Below are positions 8,236 to 16,064 of a DNA stretch of 34,876 nucleotides, one piece after another (position 1 is the first letter of the stretch; the number at the start of each line of letters is the position of its first letter). Made by a program: the position numbers and the translations under genes. Source of the DNA: an uncultured Actinomycetes bacterium. Lineage in GTDB: Bacteria > Actinomycetota > Acidimicrobiia > Acidimicrobiales > SZUA-35. The stretch lies in assembly GCA_902826025.1 (NCBI GenBank), contig CADEDH010000014.1, positions 59,833 to 94,708 on the forward strand. Reading direction: 5' to 3'. The notes under the pieces were generated by a model. The model was not told the DNA's origin and ran no database searches. It saw only the letters and a program-made list of their open reading frames with translations.

Positions 8236-9591
8236 GTGACTGTGACCGTGTCCCCGGCCACCACCGGCAACCCGGCCGGGCCCGCCGGTTCGGCCGGCGG
8301 ATCGGTCGGCGGATCGGTCGGCGGTTCGGTCGGTGTCTACCGGGCCGAGGCGGCGGCGCCCCTGCCCCACTGGCCCCTCACGTTGATGGTGGCGGCCTAC
8401 CCGGTGTGGTTCCTCCTCGGGCTCAGCGGGTTCATGTGGGTGGCCCTGGCCTTCCCCATGGCCGGAGCTCTGCTCCGGCGGCGGGGGCTGGTGGCCCCCC
8501 GGGGTATCGGCTGGTGGGCGCTGTTCCTGGCCGCCGTGGCGGCCTCGGTGGTGAGCATCGACTCGGTGTCCCGCATGGCCGGCTACGTGCTCCGCTTCGG
8601 CTACTACGGGGCGGCCACCGTGTTCCTGCTGTATCTGCTGAACGGGGGCGACGGGGTGCCGGTGCGGCGCATCGTGCGGGCCTTCAACCTGCTGTGGGTG
8701 TTCGCCATAACCGGCGGGTACCTGGCCCTGGTGTTGGGGGCGTTCACCTTCCGCTCGCCCATGTGGTACCTGCTGCCCGGGCCCCTGCTCGACAACGACC
8801 TGATCCACACGCTGGTGACGCCGGGCTTCGCCGACGTGCAGGACATCATCGGGTTCCCCGTACCCCGGCCCAAAGCCCCGTTCGCCTACACCAACTCGTG
8901 GGGGTCGATGGTGGCCCTCACCACCCCGTTCGCCCTGGCCGCCCTGGCCAATCCCCGCATCGGGCTGTCGCCCCGGGTGATCCGCTGGGTGCTGGTGGCG
9001 GCGGTGATCCCCATGGTGATCTCGCTCAACCGGGGCCTGTGGCTCAGCCTCGGGCTGGGTCTCGTCTACGCCGCGGTCCGCCTGGGGATGGGCGGGCACC
9101 GGCGCCTGTTCGCCCGTCTGGTGGTGTCGGGTGTGATGCTGGCGGCGGTGCTGGTGCTGTCACCCCTGGGCGGGCTGGTCACCTCCCGGGTGGAGACCGG
9201 CCACTCCGACCACGACCGCGAGGGCCTGGCCATGGCCGCGGTGCACGGCGCCCAGGAGCGGCCCCTGTTCGGTTGGGGGGCGCCCCGGCCCAACGTGCGT
9301 GACCTGCCGTCGATCGGTACCCACGGCCAGATCTGGCTGGTGACGTTCTCCCACGGCTTCGTGGGGGCCGCCGGTTTCGTGGGGGCCCTGGTGTCGTTCC
9401 TGTGGTGGACCCGGCGCCAGGTCACCACCACCGGCCTGTGGGCCCATGTGGTGGTGCTGGTGGGGATCATTCAGCTCCCGTTCTACCTGATGATCCCGAA
9501 CGCCCTGTTCGCCGTGATGGCGGGGGTGGCCGTCGCCCTCCGTTGCCAGCGGGAGCCGGTCGACGGCGAGCCCGTCGCCTCGCCTGTCTGA
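8236..9591 (+). CDS. O-antigen ligase / Wzy-like membrane protein
   Basis: This 451-residue polytopic membrane protein has about ten hydrophobic segments. A large extracytoplasmic loop lies around residues 175-225, and a second loop carries SRVETGHSDHDREGL and RPLFGWGAP. The SLNRGLWLSL stretch and the short GWG-type motif after it are typical of the Wzy_C/O-antigen ligase family, which polymerises or ligates lipid-linked glycans on the outer membrane face of the cytoplasmic membrane. Ligase and polymerase cannot be told apart from sequence. The start is GTG, 12 bases after the upstream stop, so it is probably co-transcribed with the BY-kinase-like gene. The N-terminal 35 residues are Gly/Ser/Val-rich and come from a 12-bp tandem repeat. 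Confidence 0.82.
   Translation: MTVTVSPATTGNPAGPAGSAGGSVGGSVGGSVGVYRAEAAAPLPHWPLTLMVAAYPVWFLLGLSGFMWVALAFPMAGALLRRRGLVAPRGIGWWALFLAAVAASVVSIDSVSRMAGYVLRFGYYGAATVFLLYLLNGGDGVPVRRIVRAFNLLWVFAITGGYLALVLGAFTFRSPMWYLLPGPLLDNDLIHTLVTPGFADVQDIIGFPVPRPKAPFAYTNSWGSMVALTTPFALAALANPRIGLSPRVIRWVLVAAVIPMVISLNRGLWLSLGLGLVYAAVRLGMGGHRRLFARLVVSGVMLAAVLVLSPLGGLVTSRVETGHSDHDREGLAMAAVHGAQERPLFGWGAPRPNVRDLPSIGTHGQIWLVTFSHGFVGAAGFVGALVSFLWWTRRQVTTTGLWAHVVVLVGIIQLPFYLMIPNALFAVMAGVAVALRCQREPVDGEPVASPV
8296..8331 (+). repeat. Three tandem 12-bp units in Wzy-like gene
   Basis: The unit GGCGGATCGGTC occurs at 8296-8307 and 8308-8319, with a one-base variant at 8320-8331. It encodes a GGSV repeat in the cytoplasmic N-terminus. 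Because the unit is a multiple of three, copy-number change would keep the frame. Confidence 0.85.
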
Positions 9592-9600
9592 GCCCTCCTG

Positions 9601-10845
9601 ATGGCCTCCGACCTCGGCCCAACTGCGCCACGAAAACCGCGCCCCCCGAGCGATCTGCGTCACGTTTTCGACGGATTCCGGAGACTTCGCGACGCAGATC
9701 CGTGGCCGGGCGCGATTTTCGTCGCGCAGTTCGGGCGGCGCCGTCCCGCGGCCGTGGTCGTCGCCGGCGCCCTGCTGGTGGCGGGCTGCGGCGGATCGAC
9801 GACCGGCTCGGCCGGCGGAGGTACGGCGACCACGGGCCGGTCGACCGCCGGCGGGGCCGGGTGGACGGCGGCCGACGGTTCGATCGTGGTGGGGGGCGAG
9901 GCCGGGGCCCCCGATCCCGCCGGTGCGCTGGGTGGCCCCCGACCGGATCGGGCGGCGCCGCTGGGCATGGCGGTCGATGCCGACGAACGCCGGCGAATCG
10001 AGGATGCCACCGGCGTGGCCCTGCCTGTGGTTCGGGTGTTCGCCCGCTGGGACAGCCCGTTCCCCACCGCCGAGCAGCAGGCCCTGCTCGACGCCGGCCG
10101 GATCGTGCACCTGTCGGTCCGGCCCCGCACCGACGGCGGCCGCCGCATCGGCTGGGCCGACGTGGCCGCCACCGGGGCTGGCACCCCGCTCGGGGACGAG
10201 ATCGACCGATGGGCGCAGACGATCGGGGAGGCGGCCGAGCAGGCGGCAGCCAACGGCGGGCGGCTTTACCTCACGTTCAACCACGAGCCGGAGGCGGCCG
10301 ACAGCGACGGGTACGGCACCGCCGCCGACTACCGGGCGGCGTGGCGGGCCATGGTGGGTCGAATCCGTCTCGCCCCGGGTGGGGCCGGAGTGCGGACCGT
10401 GCTGGTGCTGAACCGGGGCACGTTCGCCTCGGGGGAGGCTGAGGCCTGGTGGCCCGGCGACGACGTGGTCGACGTGGTGGGGGTGGACGCCTACAACTGG
10501 TTCGACTGCCAGGCCGCCCCCGGCGCCCCCAGCCGGCCCTGGGCGGCTCCGGCCGAGCTGCTGGCCCCGGCTCTGGCCTTCGCCCGGGCCCACGGCAAGC
10601 CGCTGGCCGTGCCCGAGATCGCCTCCACCGAAGACCCGGCCGACCCGTCGGCCAAGGCGGCGTGGATCCTCGAGCTGGCCCGCACGCTGGCCGACCCCGC
10701 CGTCGCTCCCGATATCGAGTACGCCGCCTGGTTCCCCGCTCACGACCCCGCCTGGCCCCGTTGCCGTTGGGCCTGGGACTCGAGCCCGGCCTCGTCGCTG
10801 GCCATGGCCCGGGCCCTGGCCTGGCTGGCCGGCCCGAACTCCTGA
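9601..10845 (+). CDS. GH26-like glycoside hydrolase lipoprotein
   Basis: This 414-residue product is a secreted lipoprotein with a (beta/alpha)8 hydrolase domain. A signal segment RRRPAAVVVAGALLVAGC ends in a lipobox with Cys63. A Gly/Thr linker follows, then a domain resembling GH26 (beta-mannanase and related endoglycanases). LTFNHEPEA carries the likely acid/base E229, and LAVPEIAST the likely nucleophile E339. Beta-strands such as VDVVGVDAYNW lie between. The ATG at 9601 adds about 44 residues before the signal peptide, encoded by a long palindrome, and has no good ribosome site. No ATG, GTG or TTG lies closer to the signal segment; an ATT at 9715 is the only nearby alternative. A role in trimming or releasing the polysaccharide made by this locus is inference. 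Confidence 0.78.
   Translation: MASDLGPTAPRKPRPPSDLRHVFDGFRRLRDADPWPGAIFVAQFGRRRPAAVVVAGALLVAGCGGSTTGSAGGGTATTGRSTAGGAGWTAADGSIVVGGEAGAPDPAGALGGPRPDRAAPLGMAVDADERRRIEDATGVALPVVRVFARWDSPFPTAEQQALLDAGRIVHLSVRPRTDGGRRIGWADVAATGAGTPLGDEIDRWAQTIGEAAEQAAANGGRLYLTFNHEPEAADSDGYGTAADYRAAWRAMVGRIRLAPGGAGVRTVLVLNRGTFASGEAEAWWPGDDVVDVVGVDAYNWFDCQAAPGAPSRPWAAPAELLAPALAFARAHGKPLAVPEIASTEDPADPSAKAAWILELARTLADPAVAPDIEYAAWFPAHDPAWPRCRWAWDSSPASSLAMARALAWLAGPNS
9617..9736. repeat. 120-bp imperfect palindrome inside a gene start
   Basis: Outer arms 9617-9644 and 9708-9736 pair over about 28 bases, with one bulge and two mismatches. Inner arms GATCTGCGTC (9652-9661) and GACGCAGATC (9691-9700) pair perfectly, around a loop that pairs partly. 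The element falls in codons 6-46 of the GH26-like gene, upstream of its signal peptide. It could be an inserted mobile palindrome, a regulatory RNA hairpin, or both. Confidence 0.8.
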
Positions 10846-10854
10846 CCTCCGGGA

Positions 10855-12387
10855 TCAGCGGCGCCCGATGGAGCTGAGGCCCAGCAGGCGGCGCCAGCGG
10901 GCGGCCCACAACACGTAGAGGGGGCCGGCGACGGCCGCCGCCACCAGCAGACCGGTGAACGTGTCGGGGGTCGACAGGCCGATCGGCACCACGGCCCCGA
11001 CGGCCCCCGCCGCCGCCACCAGGGCCGGGCGGCCGAACGAAACGGTACCGCTGGTCCGCCGCACCAGGGTGGCGGCCGTGAGGTTCTGGGCCATCACGGC
11101 CAGACCCCAGGCCACCGCGGCGCCCATGAGGCCGAAGCGGGGAATGAGCAGCCAGGCCAGGGTGAGGTCGATGGTCAGGGCCAGGGCCACCGCCGCCAGC
11201 GAGGCCCGGCTGCGGCCCAACATCAACAGGGCCAGGTCGGCCGGGCCGACGGCCGAGCACACGAGCATGCACAGGGCCAACACGGTGAGCGCCGCCCCGT
11301 GTCCGGCGAACTCGGGGTTGGCCAGGCCGAGGAAGGTGTCGGGCTTGGTCGCCACCGCCAGCAGGTAGGGCCACACGATCAGCACCATCCACCCCGTGGC
11401 CTGCTGGAGCAGCCGGCGGCCGGCCGTCGGGTCACCCCCGCCCAGGGTGCGGCGCAGTCCCGGTCCGCAAGCCTGTCCGATGGAGAACACGAGGAAGTTG
11501 CCGGCGGTGATGTAGCGCGAGAGGGCGGAGTAGATCCCGGCCACGGCTGGTCCGGCCAGGGCCGACACCAGCACCACGTCGAGCCGTTCCAGGGCGATCT
11601 GGAGGGCCGTGGCGAACGACCGGGGCCGGGTGTATGACCAGAACTCGGAGCCCGGCACCGGCGACGGGCCCGACCCGACCAGGCCCCCCTCCCGCCACAG
11701 GATCACTACGGCGGCCACCGCGCCGGCCACCACCGGGACGCTCCAACCGGCGGCCACCAGCCACGGCGGCGGATGCTCGGTGGTGAGCAGCACCGTGCCC
11801 ACGCCCACGAGCTGGCCCATGGGCCGGCCCACCTGCTGCACCGCCACCGTGGGCACCATCGACCCCAGGCCCCGGGTGGCCCCCAGGGCGCTCATCGTGA
11901 GGGCCCAGGCCGGCACGGCGGGCGACAACACCCGCAGCATCTGGGCCAGCTCGTCACCCCGGCTGCCGGCGATGGCGTTGCCCACCACCGGGGCTGCCAC
12001 CAGCAGTAGCCCGCCGCCCAGGAGGCCGGCCACCACCACCGGCCCCAACGCCACCTTCACCAGGCCGCGTGGGTTGGGGCCCGGCTCGGCCGCTCGGGCC
12101 ACCGGCATGAAGTACACGAGACCGGTCATCGTGCCGAGGCCAGCCGAGTTGCCCAGCACGATCACGAGGGCGGTGGCTGAGAAGAACAGGCCGGCCAACA
12201 CGGCCCCCACGTGGGCCACCAGGAACAGTAGCCCGAAGTTGTTCACGGTGGTGACAACGGCCCCCACCAGGGCCACGCCGGTGGCGGCGCCGGCCGACTG
12301 GTCGGCCCGGGGCGGCGCCCCCCATCCACCTCCGGCGGAAGGGGCGGTGCCGGTGGCTCCGGCCCGGTCGGCGACGGTGGTGGTCAT
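10855..12387 (-). CDS. Wzx-like polysaccharide flippase (MATE/MOP type)
   Basis: This 510-residue polytopic protein has about 12 to 14 hydrophobic segments spread over its length, as in the MOP superfamily (Wzx, PST, MurJ) that flips undecaprenyl-linked repeat units across the membrane. Typical features are the repeated Gly/Ala-rich helices, SFATALQIALERLDVVLVSA at about residues 255-275, AVAGIYSALSRY, and IPRFGLMGAAVAWGLA near 415-430. The first 30 residues are a Gly/Pro-rich cytoplasmic tail. The start ATG has AAGGTGG upstream. Its stop is only 9 bases from the end of the convergent GH26-like gene, with no clear terminator. The substrate cannot be read from sequence. Confidence 0.85.
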   Translation of the reverse strand: MTTTVADRAGATGTAPSAGGGWGAPPRADQSAGAATGVALVGAVVTTVNNFGLLFLVAHVGAVLAGLFFSATALVIVLGNSAGLGTMTGLVYFMPVARAAEPGPNPRGLVKVALGPVVVAGLLGGGLLLVAAPVVGNAIAGSRGDELAQMLRVLSPAVPAWALTMSALGATRGLGSMVPTVAVQQVGRPMGQLVGVGTVLLTTEHPPPWLVAAGWSVPVVAGAVAAVVILWREGGLVGSGPSPVPGSEFWSYTRPRSFATALQIALERLDVVLVSALAGPAVAGIYSALSRYITAGNFLVFSIGQACGPGLRRTLGGGDPTAGRRLLQQATGWMVLIVWPYLLAVATKPDTFLGLANPEFAGHGAALTVLALCMLVCSAVGPADLALLMLGRSRASLAAVALALTIDLTLAWLLIPRFGLMGAAVAWGLAVMAQNLTAATLVRRTSGTVSFGRPALVAAAGAVGAVVPIGLSTPDTFTGLLVAAAVAGPLYVLWAARWRRLLGLSSIGRR

Positions 12388-12466
12388 CAGGCCACCTTCG
12401 TCCTGCCGGTGGGCGAGGAGCTGAACGACGGAGCAATGGCCGGTGGCCGGTGGGCGACGGCCGTGG

Positions 12467-13726
12467 TCATGGCGTGGTCCGTAGGCGCCGGGCCAGGAGA
12501 TCGGTGGCGGCAGGGGCCAGGTCGGCCAGTGGGCTGGCCCAACGCTGCCCGTCGAGCCGGCGCTCCCTCGTGATCAGCTCGCAGAGGTACAGATCGACCA
12601 GGGCGGCCAGCCGGCGGCCGGTCAGCTCCCGGCGCAGGGGGGCGAGCACCGACGGGGCGTCGACGATGGCGGCGGTCAGGGCGTCGACGGCGGAAGCGCC
12701 GGGTCGACGCCGGTGCTGCTCGAACCGGTGGTGGAGCAGGTCGAGGCCAACCGGGCGGCCGGAGCCGGCCAGCTCCCAGTCCCAGACCCAGGTGGTGCCG
12801 CCCCGGACCGTGAGGTTCCAGGGGGTGAGGTCGCCGTGCCACAGGCCGGTGGCCAGCTCCACCCCGGAATGGCGTTCGGTCAGCCGGTCCAGGTCCACCG
12901 ACTGGCCCAACCCTGCCGCCGCCCACGGGCCGAGCAGGGGGAGGGAGGCCACCGGGCGGGGGGCGGCCGGCTCGCAGGCGGCGATGGCCGCCGCCACCGG
13001 GGCCAACCCGGTGGGGTCGGCGGCAGCGGGCGCCCCGCCGCTTCGGGTGGGGCCGGCGGGCCGCAGCGGGGACAGCACGGCGACCGACCGGCCGTCCCAT
13101 CGGTCGTGCAGGAGCACCGAAGGGGCCACCACGACGGCGGGGTCGAGGCGCCCGGTCACCAGGCGGAGCACGTCGGCCTCGTTGTCGACCAGCTCGGCCG
13201 TGAGGGGCGACCAGCCGATCTTGGCGAACCCGACCACCGACCCGTCGGGCCGGATCAGCTGGAGCACAGGCTTGCGGTTGCGACGCCGGGGCCCGAGCGT
13301 GATCGCCACCGCCAGCTCGGGCTCAGCCAGGGCCCGGGCCAGGTGGTCGACCAGGGCGAACGGGGGCAGGGCGAGGCGGATGGCGCCCGGGAGGCGACCG
13401 AGCAGCCCGGCCCGGCCGGCCAAGCGCGCCACAGCCGCCTGCGCCTGGCGGGACAGGCTCCGGTCGTCGCCCAGGCGGTGGAGGGCAGCGGCGGTGGCTG
13501 GCGCCGGGCGGGCCGGCGCCAGGAAGCGCAGCTCGCCCCCGGCCACCCGGGCGGCCAGGTAGGGGACCGGCTCCGCCCCGGGGACGACGCCCAGCACCTC
13601 GGCCAGCCAGTCGATGTCATCGGCCACCGCCCCGTCGGCCGAGGCCCGCCGCCGGCCGTCGCTCAGGGGAGCCAGGCGGCGGCGTCGATCGGCGGCACGG
13701 ACGAGCACGTCGGGGGAGGGGGCCAT
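12467..13726 (-). CDS. APH-fold small-molecule kinase
   Basis: This 419-residue protein has an aminoglycoside-phosphotransferase (choline-kinase-like) fold in its C-terminal two thirds. The catalytic set is complete: FAKIG with K169 for ATP, E183 in NEADVL, the Brenner loop HGDLTPWNL (D299, N304) and the metal-binding D316 in WDWEL. The first 140 residues are Arg/Ala-rich and not recognised. It lies 79 bases upstream of the Wzx-like gene on the same strand, inside the polysaccharide locus. Phosphorylation of a sugar or of a lipid/nucleotide precursor is thus more likely than drug resistance. The ATG start is preceded by a hairpin instead of a clear ribosome site. Confidence 0.8.
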   Translation of the reverse strand: MAPSPDVLVRAADRRRRLAPLSDGRRRASADGAVADDIDWLAEVLGVVPGAEPVPYLAARVAGGELRFLAPARPAPATAAALHRLGDDRSLSRQAQAAVARLAGRAGLLGRLPGAIRLALPPFALVDHLARALAEPELAVAITLGPRRRNRKPVLQLIRPDGSVVGFAKIGWSPLTAELVDNEADVLRLVTGRLDPAVVVAPSVLLHDRWDGRSVAVLSPLRPAGPTRSGGAPAAADPTGLAPVAAAIAACEPAAPRPVASLPLLGPWAAAGLGQSVDLDRLTERHSGVELATGLWHGDLTPWNLTVRGGTTWVWDWELAGSGRPVGLDLLHHRFEQHRRRPGASAVDALTAAIVDAPSVLAPLRRELTGRRLAALVDLYLCELITRERRLDGQRWASPLADLAPAATDLLARRLRTTP

Positions 13727-13730
13727 CGTC

Positions 13731-13751
13731 GTCCCGTCGGCAGAACGGGAC
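13731..13751. promoter_or_regulatory. Palindrome between APH-fold and ALG14-like genes
   Basis: GTCCCGT and ACGGGAC form a 7-bp inverted repeat with a 7-base centre. It starts four bases upstream of the APH-fold gene's ATG and lies about 65 bases before the divergent ALG14-like gene. It could be an operator serving both genes or a leader hairpin. No known regulator site was recognised. Confidence 0.35.
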
Positions 13752-13817
13752 GGCGGTGGAGCATTCGGCCCGGTCCGGGCTCAGGTTCCGGCCGCCGGTG
13801 GCCGATACCGCTGGGCG

Positions 13818-14327
13818 ATGGCGTTGCTGGCTCCCTCCGACCCGACCTCGACCCCGGGAACCGCTCCCGGCCGCCGGCTGAAGGTCCTGTTCGTCTGCTC
13901 CTCCGGCGGGCACCTGTCGCAGCTGCTCCAGCTCCGACCGTGGTGGGAGCAGCACGACCGGCGCTGGGTCACCTTCGACCTGCCCGACGCCCGCTCCAAG
14001 CTCACGGGCGAGGTGCTGATCCCGGCCCATCACCCCACCACCCGGAACCTGCGGAACCTCGTCCGTAACGTGCCGCTGGCCCGGCGGGTGCTGCGAGAGT
14101 ACCGGCCCGACGTGGTGGTGTCGGACGGGGCCGGGGTGGCCGTGCCCTTCTTCGTGCTGGCCCGGGCCGACCACATCCCCACCGTGTACCTCGAGGTCTA
14201 CGACCGGATCGACAGCCGCACCCTCACCGGGCGTCTGTGCCGGCCGTTCACCACCCGGTTCCTCGTCCAGTGGCCCGAACAACAAGCTCTCTACCGGGGC
14301 TCCGAGCTGATCGGTCCCCTCTATTGA
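13818..14327 (+). CDS. ALG14-like glycosyltransferase subunit (PssD type)
   Basis: This 169-residue protein corresponds to the N-terminal half of a GT28 glycosyltransferase. In eukaryotes Alg14 anchors Alg13 to form UDP-GlcNAc transferase; bacterial pairs (PssD/PssE, CpsF/CpsG, EpsE/EpsF) add a sugar to the lipid-linked repeat unit. The signature SSGGHLSQ (28-35) comes after the first beta-strand. RPDVVVSDGAGVAVPF and the PTVYLEVYDRID segment are also typical. The ATG at 13818 was chosen because family similarity begins about 20 residues later; an upstream ATG at 13614 would overlap the divergent kinase gene with unrelated sequence. Its stop overlaps the TTG of the ALG13-like gene. Confidence 0.85.
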   Translation: MALLAPSDPTSTPGTAPGRRLKVLFVCSSGGHLSQLLQLRPWWEQHDRRWVTFDLPDARSKLTGEVLIPAHHPTTRNLRNLVRNVPLARRVLREYRPDVVVSDGAGVAVPFFVLARADHIPTVYLEVYDRIDSRTLTGRLCRPFTTRFLVQWPEQQALYRGSELIGPLY

Positions 14328-14878
14328 GCCGGCAGCTCCCGCCCCCGCTGGTGGTGGTGTCGGTGGGTACCGATCACCACCGCTTCGATCGCCTGGTCGG
14401 ATGGATGGACGATTGGGCCGCCCGCCACCCCGACGTGCGGGTGGTGATCCAGCGAGGGGGCGCTCCCGACACTGCTCACGCCGAGAGCGCCCCTTTGATC
14501 CCCTACGACGAGCTTCGGGCCCTGTTCGCCCAGGCCACCGCAGTGGTGAGCCACGGCGGCCCGTCCACCGTGATGGACGCCCGGGCCGCCGGCCGGATTC
14601 CGGTGGTGGTGCCCCGCGACCCGGCCCACGGCGAGCACGTCGACGGCCACCAGATCCGCTTCGGTCACCACCTCCGCCGATACGCCCTGGCCACGGTGGC
14701 CACCACCCGCGACGACGTGGAGGCGGCGGTGGAGGCGGTGCTGGCCGACCCCGACCGTTACTCCGTGCCGGCGGCCCTGGCCGACCTGCCGGGCGTTGTC
14801 GCCTTCGGCGACGTGGTGGATGACCTGTTGGGCCTGCCCGCTGTCACGATCGCCGAGGCCCGCCGGAGGAACCGATGA
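14324..14878 (+). CDS. ALG13-like glycosyltransferase subunit (PssE type)
   Basis: This 184-residue product is the C-terminal, UDP-sugar-binding half of a split GT28 glycosyltransferase. It begins with the beta-strand LVVVSVGTDHHRFDRL. The conserved donor-binding stretch VSHGGPSTVMDA is followed by PVVVPRDPAHGEHVDGHQ. The TTG at 14324 overlaps the upstream stop (TTGA), which is a strong sign of coupled translation with the ALG14-like partner; an ATG at 14237 in the same frame would intrude 90 bases into that gene. The pair should form one membrane-associated transferase. The sugar is unknown. Confidence 0.86.
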   Translation: MSRQLPPPLVVVSVGTDHHRFDRLVGWMDDWAARHPDVRVVIQRGGAPDTAHAESAPLIPYDELRALFAQATAVVSHGGPSTVMDARAAGRIPVVVPRDPAHGEHVDGHQIRFGHHLRRYALATVATTRDDVEAAVEAVLADPDRYSVPAALADLPGVVAFGDVVDDLLGLPAVTIAEARRRNR

Positions 14879-15894
14879 GCCCGGCCCGGCCCGGCGTCGA
14901 AGCAGTGCCCGGCTCGATCGGAGCCGACGGGATGGCCGAGACCGACGAGGCCGCCCTGGCCGACCGTTCGGTGTCGGTGGTGATCGCCACCCGGGACCGG
15001 CCTCAGCTGCTGAGCCGGGCCATCGACGCCGTGCTGGCCCAGGCCTTCCCCCATCGCCTCGAGATCGTGGTGGTCTTCGACCGCACCGAGCCCGACCTCG
15101 GCCTGGAGCGCTTCAGGCCCGAGGACGGCGGTGACGGCGGTGACGGCGAGCGGCGGGTGCGGGTGATCGCCAACACCCGGTCCCCCGGCCTGGCCGGGGC
15201 CCGCAACTCGGGCATCGCGGCGGCCCGCCACGCCTGGGTGGCCCTGTGCGACGACGACGACGAATGGCTGCCGGGCAAGCTGGCAGCCCAGCTCGATGCC
15301 CTGGCCGCCACCCCCGGCGCCCGGGCCGCCTGCACCGGCGTGTTGATCCGGTACGAGGGCACCGACACCCTCCGCCGGCCCGATCCGGCCAAGCTCACCT
15401 ACGGCGGCTTCCTCGACGACCGCATGACCGAGGTCCACCCGTCGAGCTGGCTCGTCCACCGCCGAACGCTGGTCGAGCTGATCGGCCCCGTGGACGAGGA
15501 CATCCCCGGCAGCTACGCCGAGGACTACGACCTGTTCCTCCGCACCGCCCGGGTGTGTCCGATCGCCGTGGCCGACGAACCCCTGGTGCGGGTGTGGTGG
15601 CACGGGGCGTCGTTCTTCTTCGAGCGGTGGCGCACCATCGACGAGGCCCTCGACTACCTGGTGGCCAAGCACCCCGACTTCGCCCGCCACCCCCGGGGTC
15701 TGGCCCGCATCCTGGGCCAACGAGCGGTGGCCCAGGCCGCCATGGGTGAGCGGCGCCGAGCGGTGGCCACAGCCGGGCGGGCCCTGCGGCTCAACCCGCT
15801 GGAGAAGCGGGTACCGGTGGCCCTGGCGGTGGCGGCCGGCCTTCCCGCCGGTACCGCCCTGCGGGCCGCCCACCGCCTGGGCAAGGGGATCTGA
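14875..15894 (+). CDS. GT2-family glycosyltransferase
   Basis: This 339-residue GT-A inverting glycosyltransferase begins after a 30-residue linker. VSVVIATRDRP (33-43) is the first strand, GLAGARNSGIAAA is the nucleotide-side loop, and CDDDDEW (125-131) carries the DXD metal site. GSYAEDYDLFLR carries the ED catalytic-base motif typical of GT2. The C-terminal 70 residues are Arg/Ala-rich helices. The ATG overlaps the ALG13-like stop by four bases (ATGA), so the three transferase genes form one operon. It most likely extends the repeat unit; donor and acceptor cannot be inferred. Confidence 0.9.
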   Translation: MSPARPGVEAVPGSIGADGMAETDEAALADRSVSVVIATRDRPQLLSRAIDAVLAQAFPHRLEIVVVFDRTEPDLGLERFRPEDGGDGGDGERRVRVIANTRSPGLAGARNSGIAAARHAWVALCDDDDEWLPGKLAAQLDALAATPGARAACTGVLIRYEGTDTLRRPDPAKLTYGGFLDDRMTEVHPSSWLVHRRTLVELIGPVDEDIPGSYAEDYDLFLRTARVCPIAVADEPLVRVWWHGASFFFERWRTIDEALDYLVAKHPDFARHPRGLARILGQRAVAQAAMGERRRAVATAGRALRLNPLEKRVPVALAVAAGLPAGTALRAAHRLGKGI

Positions 15895-16064
15895 GGGGTC
15901 GAACCCGCCGGGGCGCCAACACTGGCGGCGAACGGTCTGTCAGAATCAGCTTGTCAACGTGCGGGGGCAGGAGTACACCGATTGACAGGAGAGCCGGGAA
16001 GTCTGGTCGGCGGTAGTCCGGAGCCTGAGTTCGGACAAGGGGCGGGAGAGCCCCGGAGGGAAAC
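15895..16064 (+). promoter_or_regulatory. Leader region of the flotillin-like gene
   Basis: This 170-bp spacer holds TTGTCA (15951-15956), 17 bases and TACACC, a possible but imperfect promoter because the last T of the -10 is missing. A second TTGACA (15982-15987) has no good -10 partner. GGAGGG lies five bases before the ATG at 16065. Confidence 0.3.

Noticed and set aside
8296-8331. CRISPR-like repeat
   Set aside because: The units are 12 bp, directly adjacent, with no spacers, and keep the reading frame of the Wzy-like gene.
6643-9099. 818-codon minus-strand frame
   Set aside because: It is antisense to the BY-kinase-like and Wzy-like genes; the His/Gly/Gln-rich product is typical of antisense frames in GC-rich DNA.
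12467-13726. Aminoglycoside resistance gene
   Set aside because: The fold is APH-like, but sequence around the active site and the polysaccharide context do not indicate a specific drug kinase.
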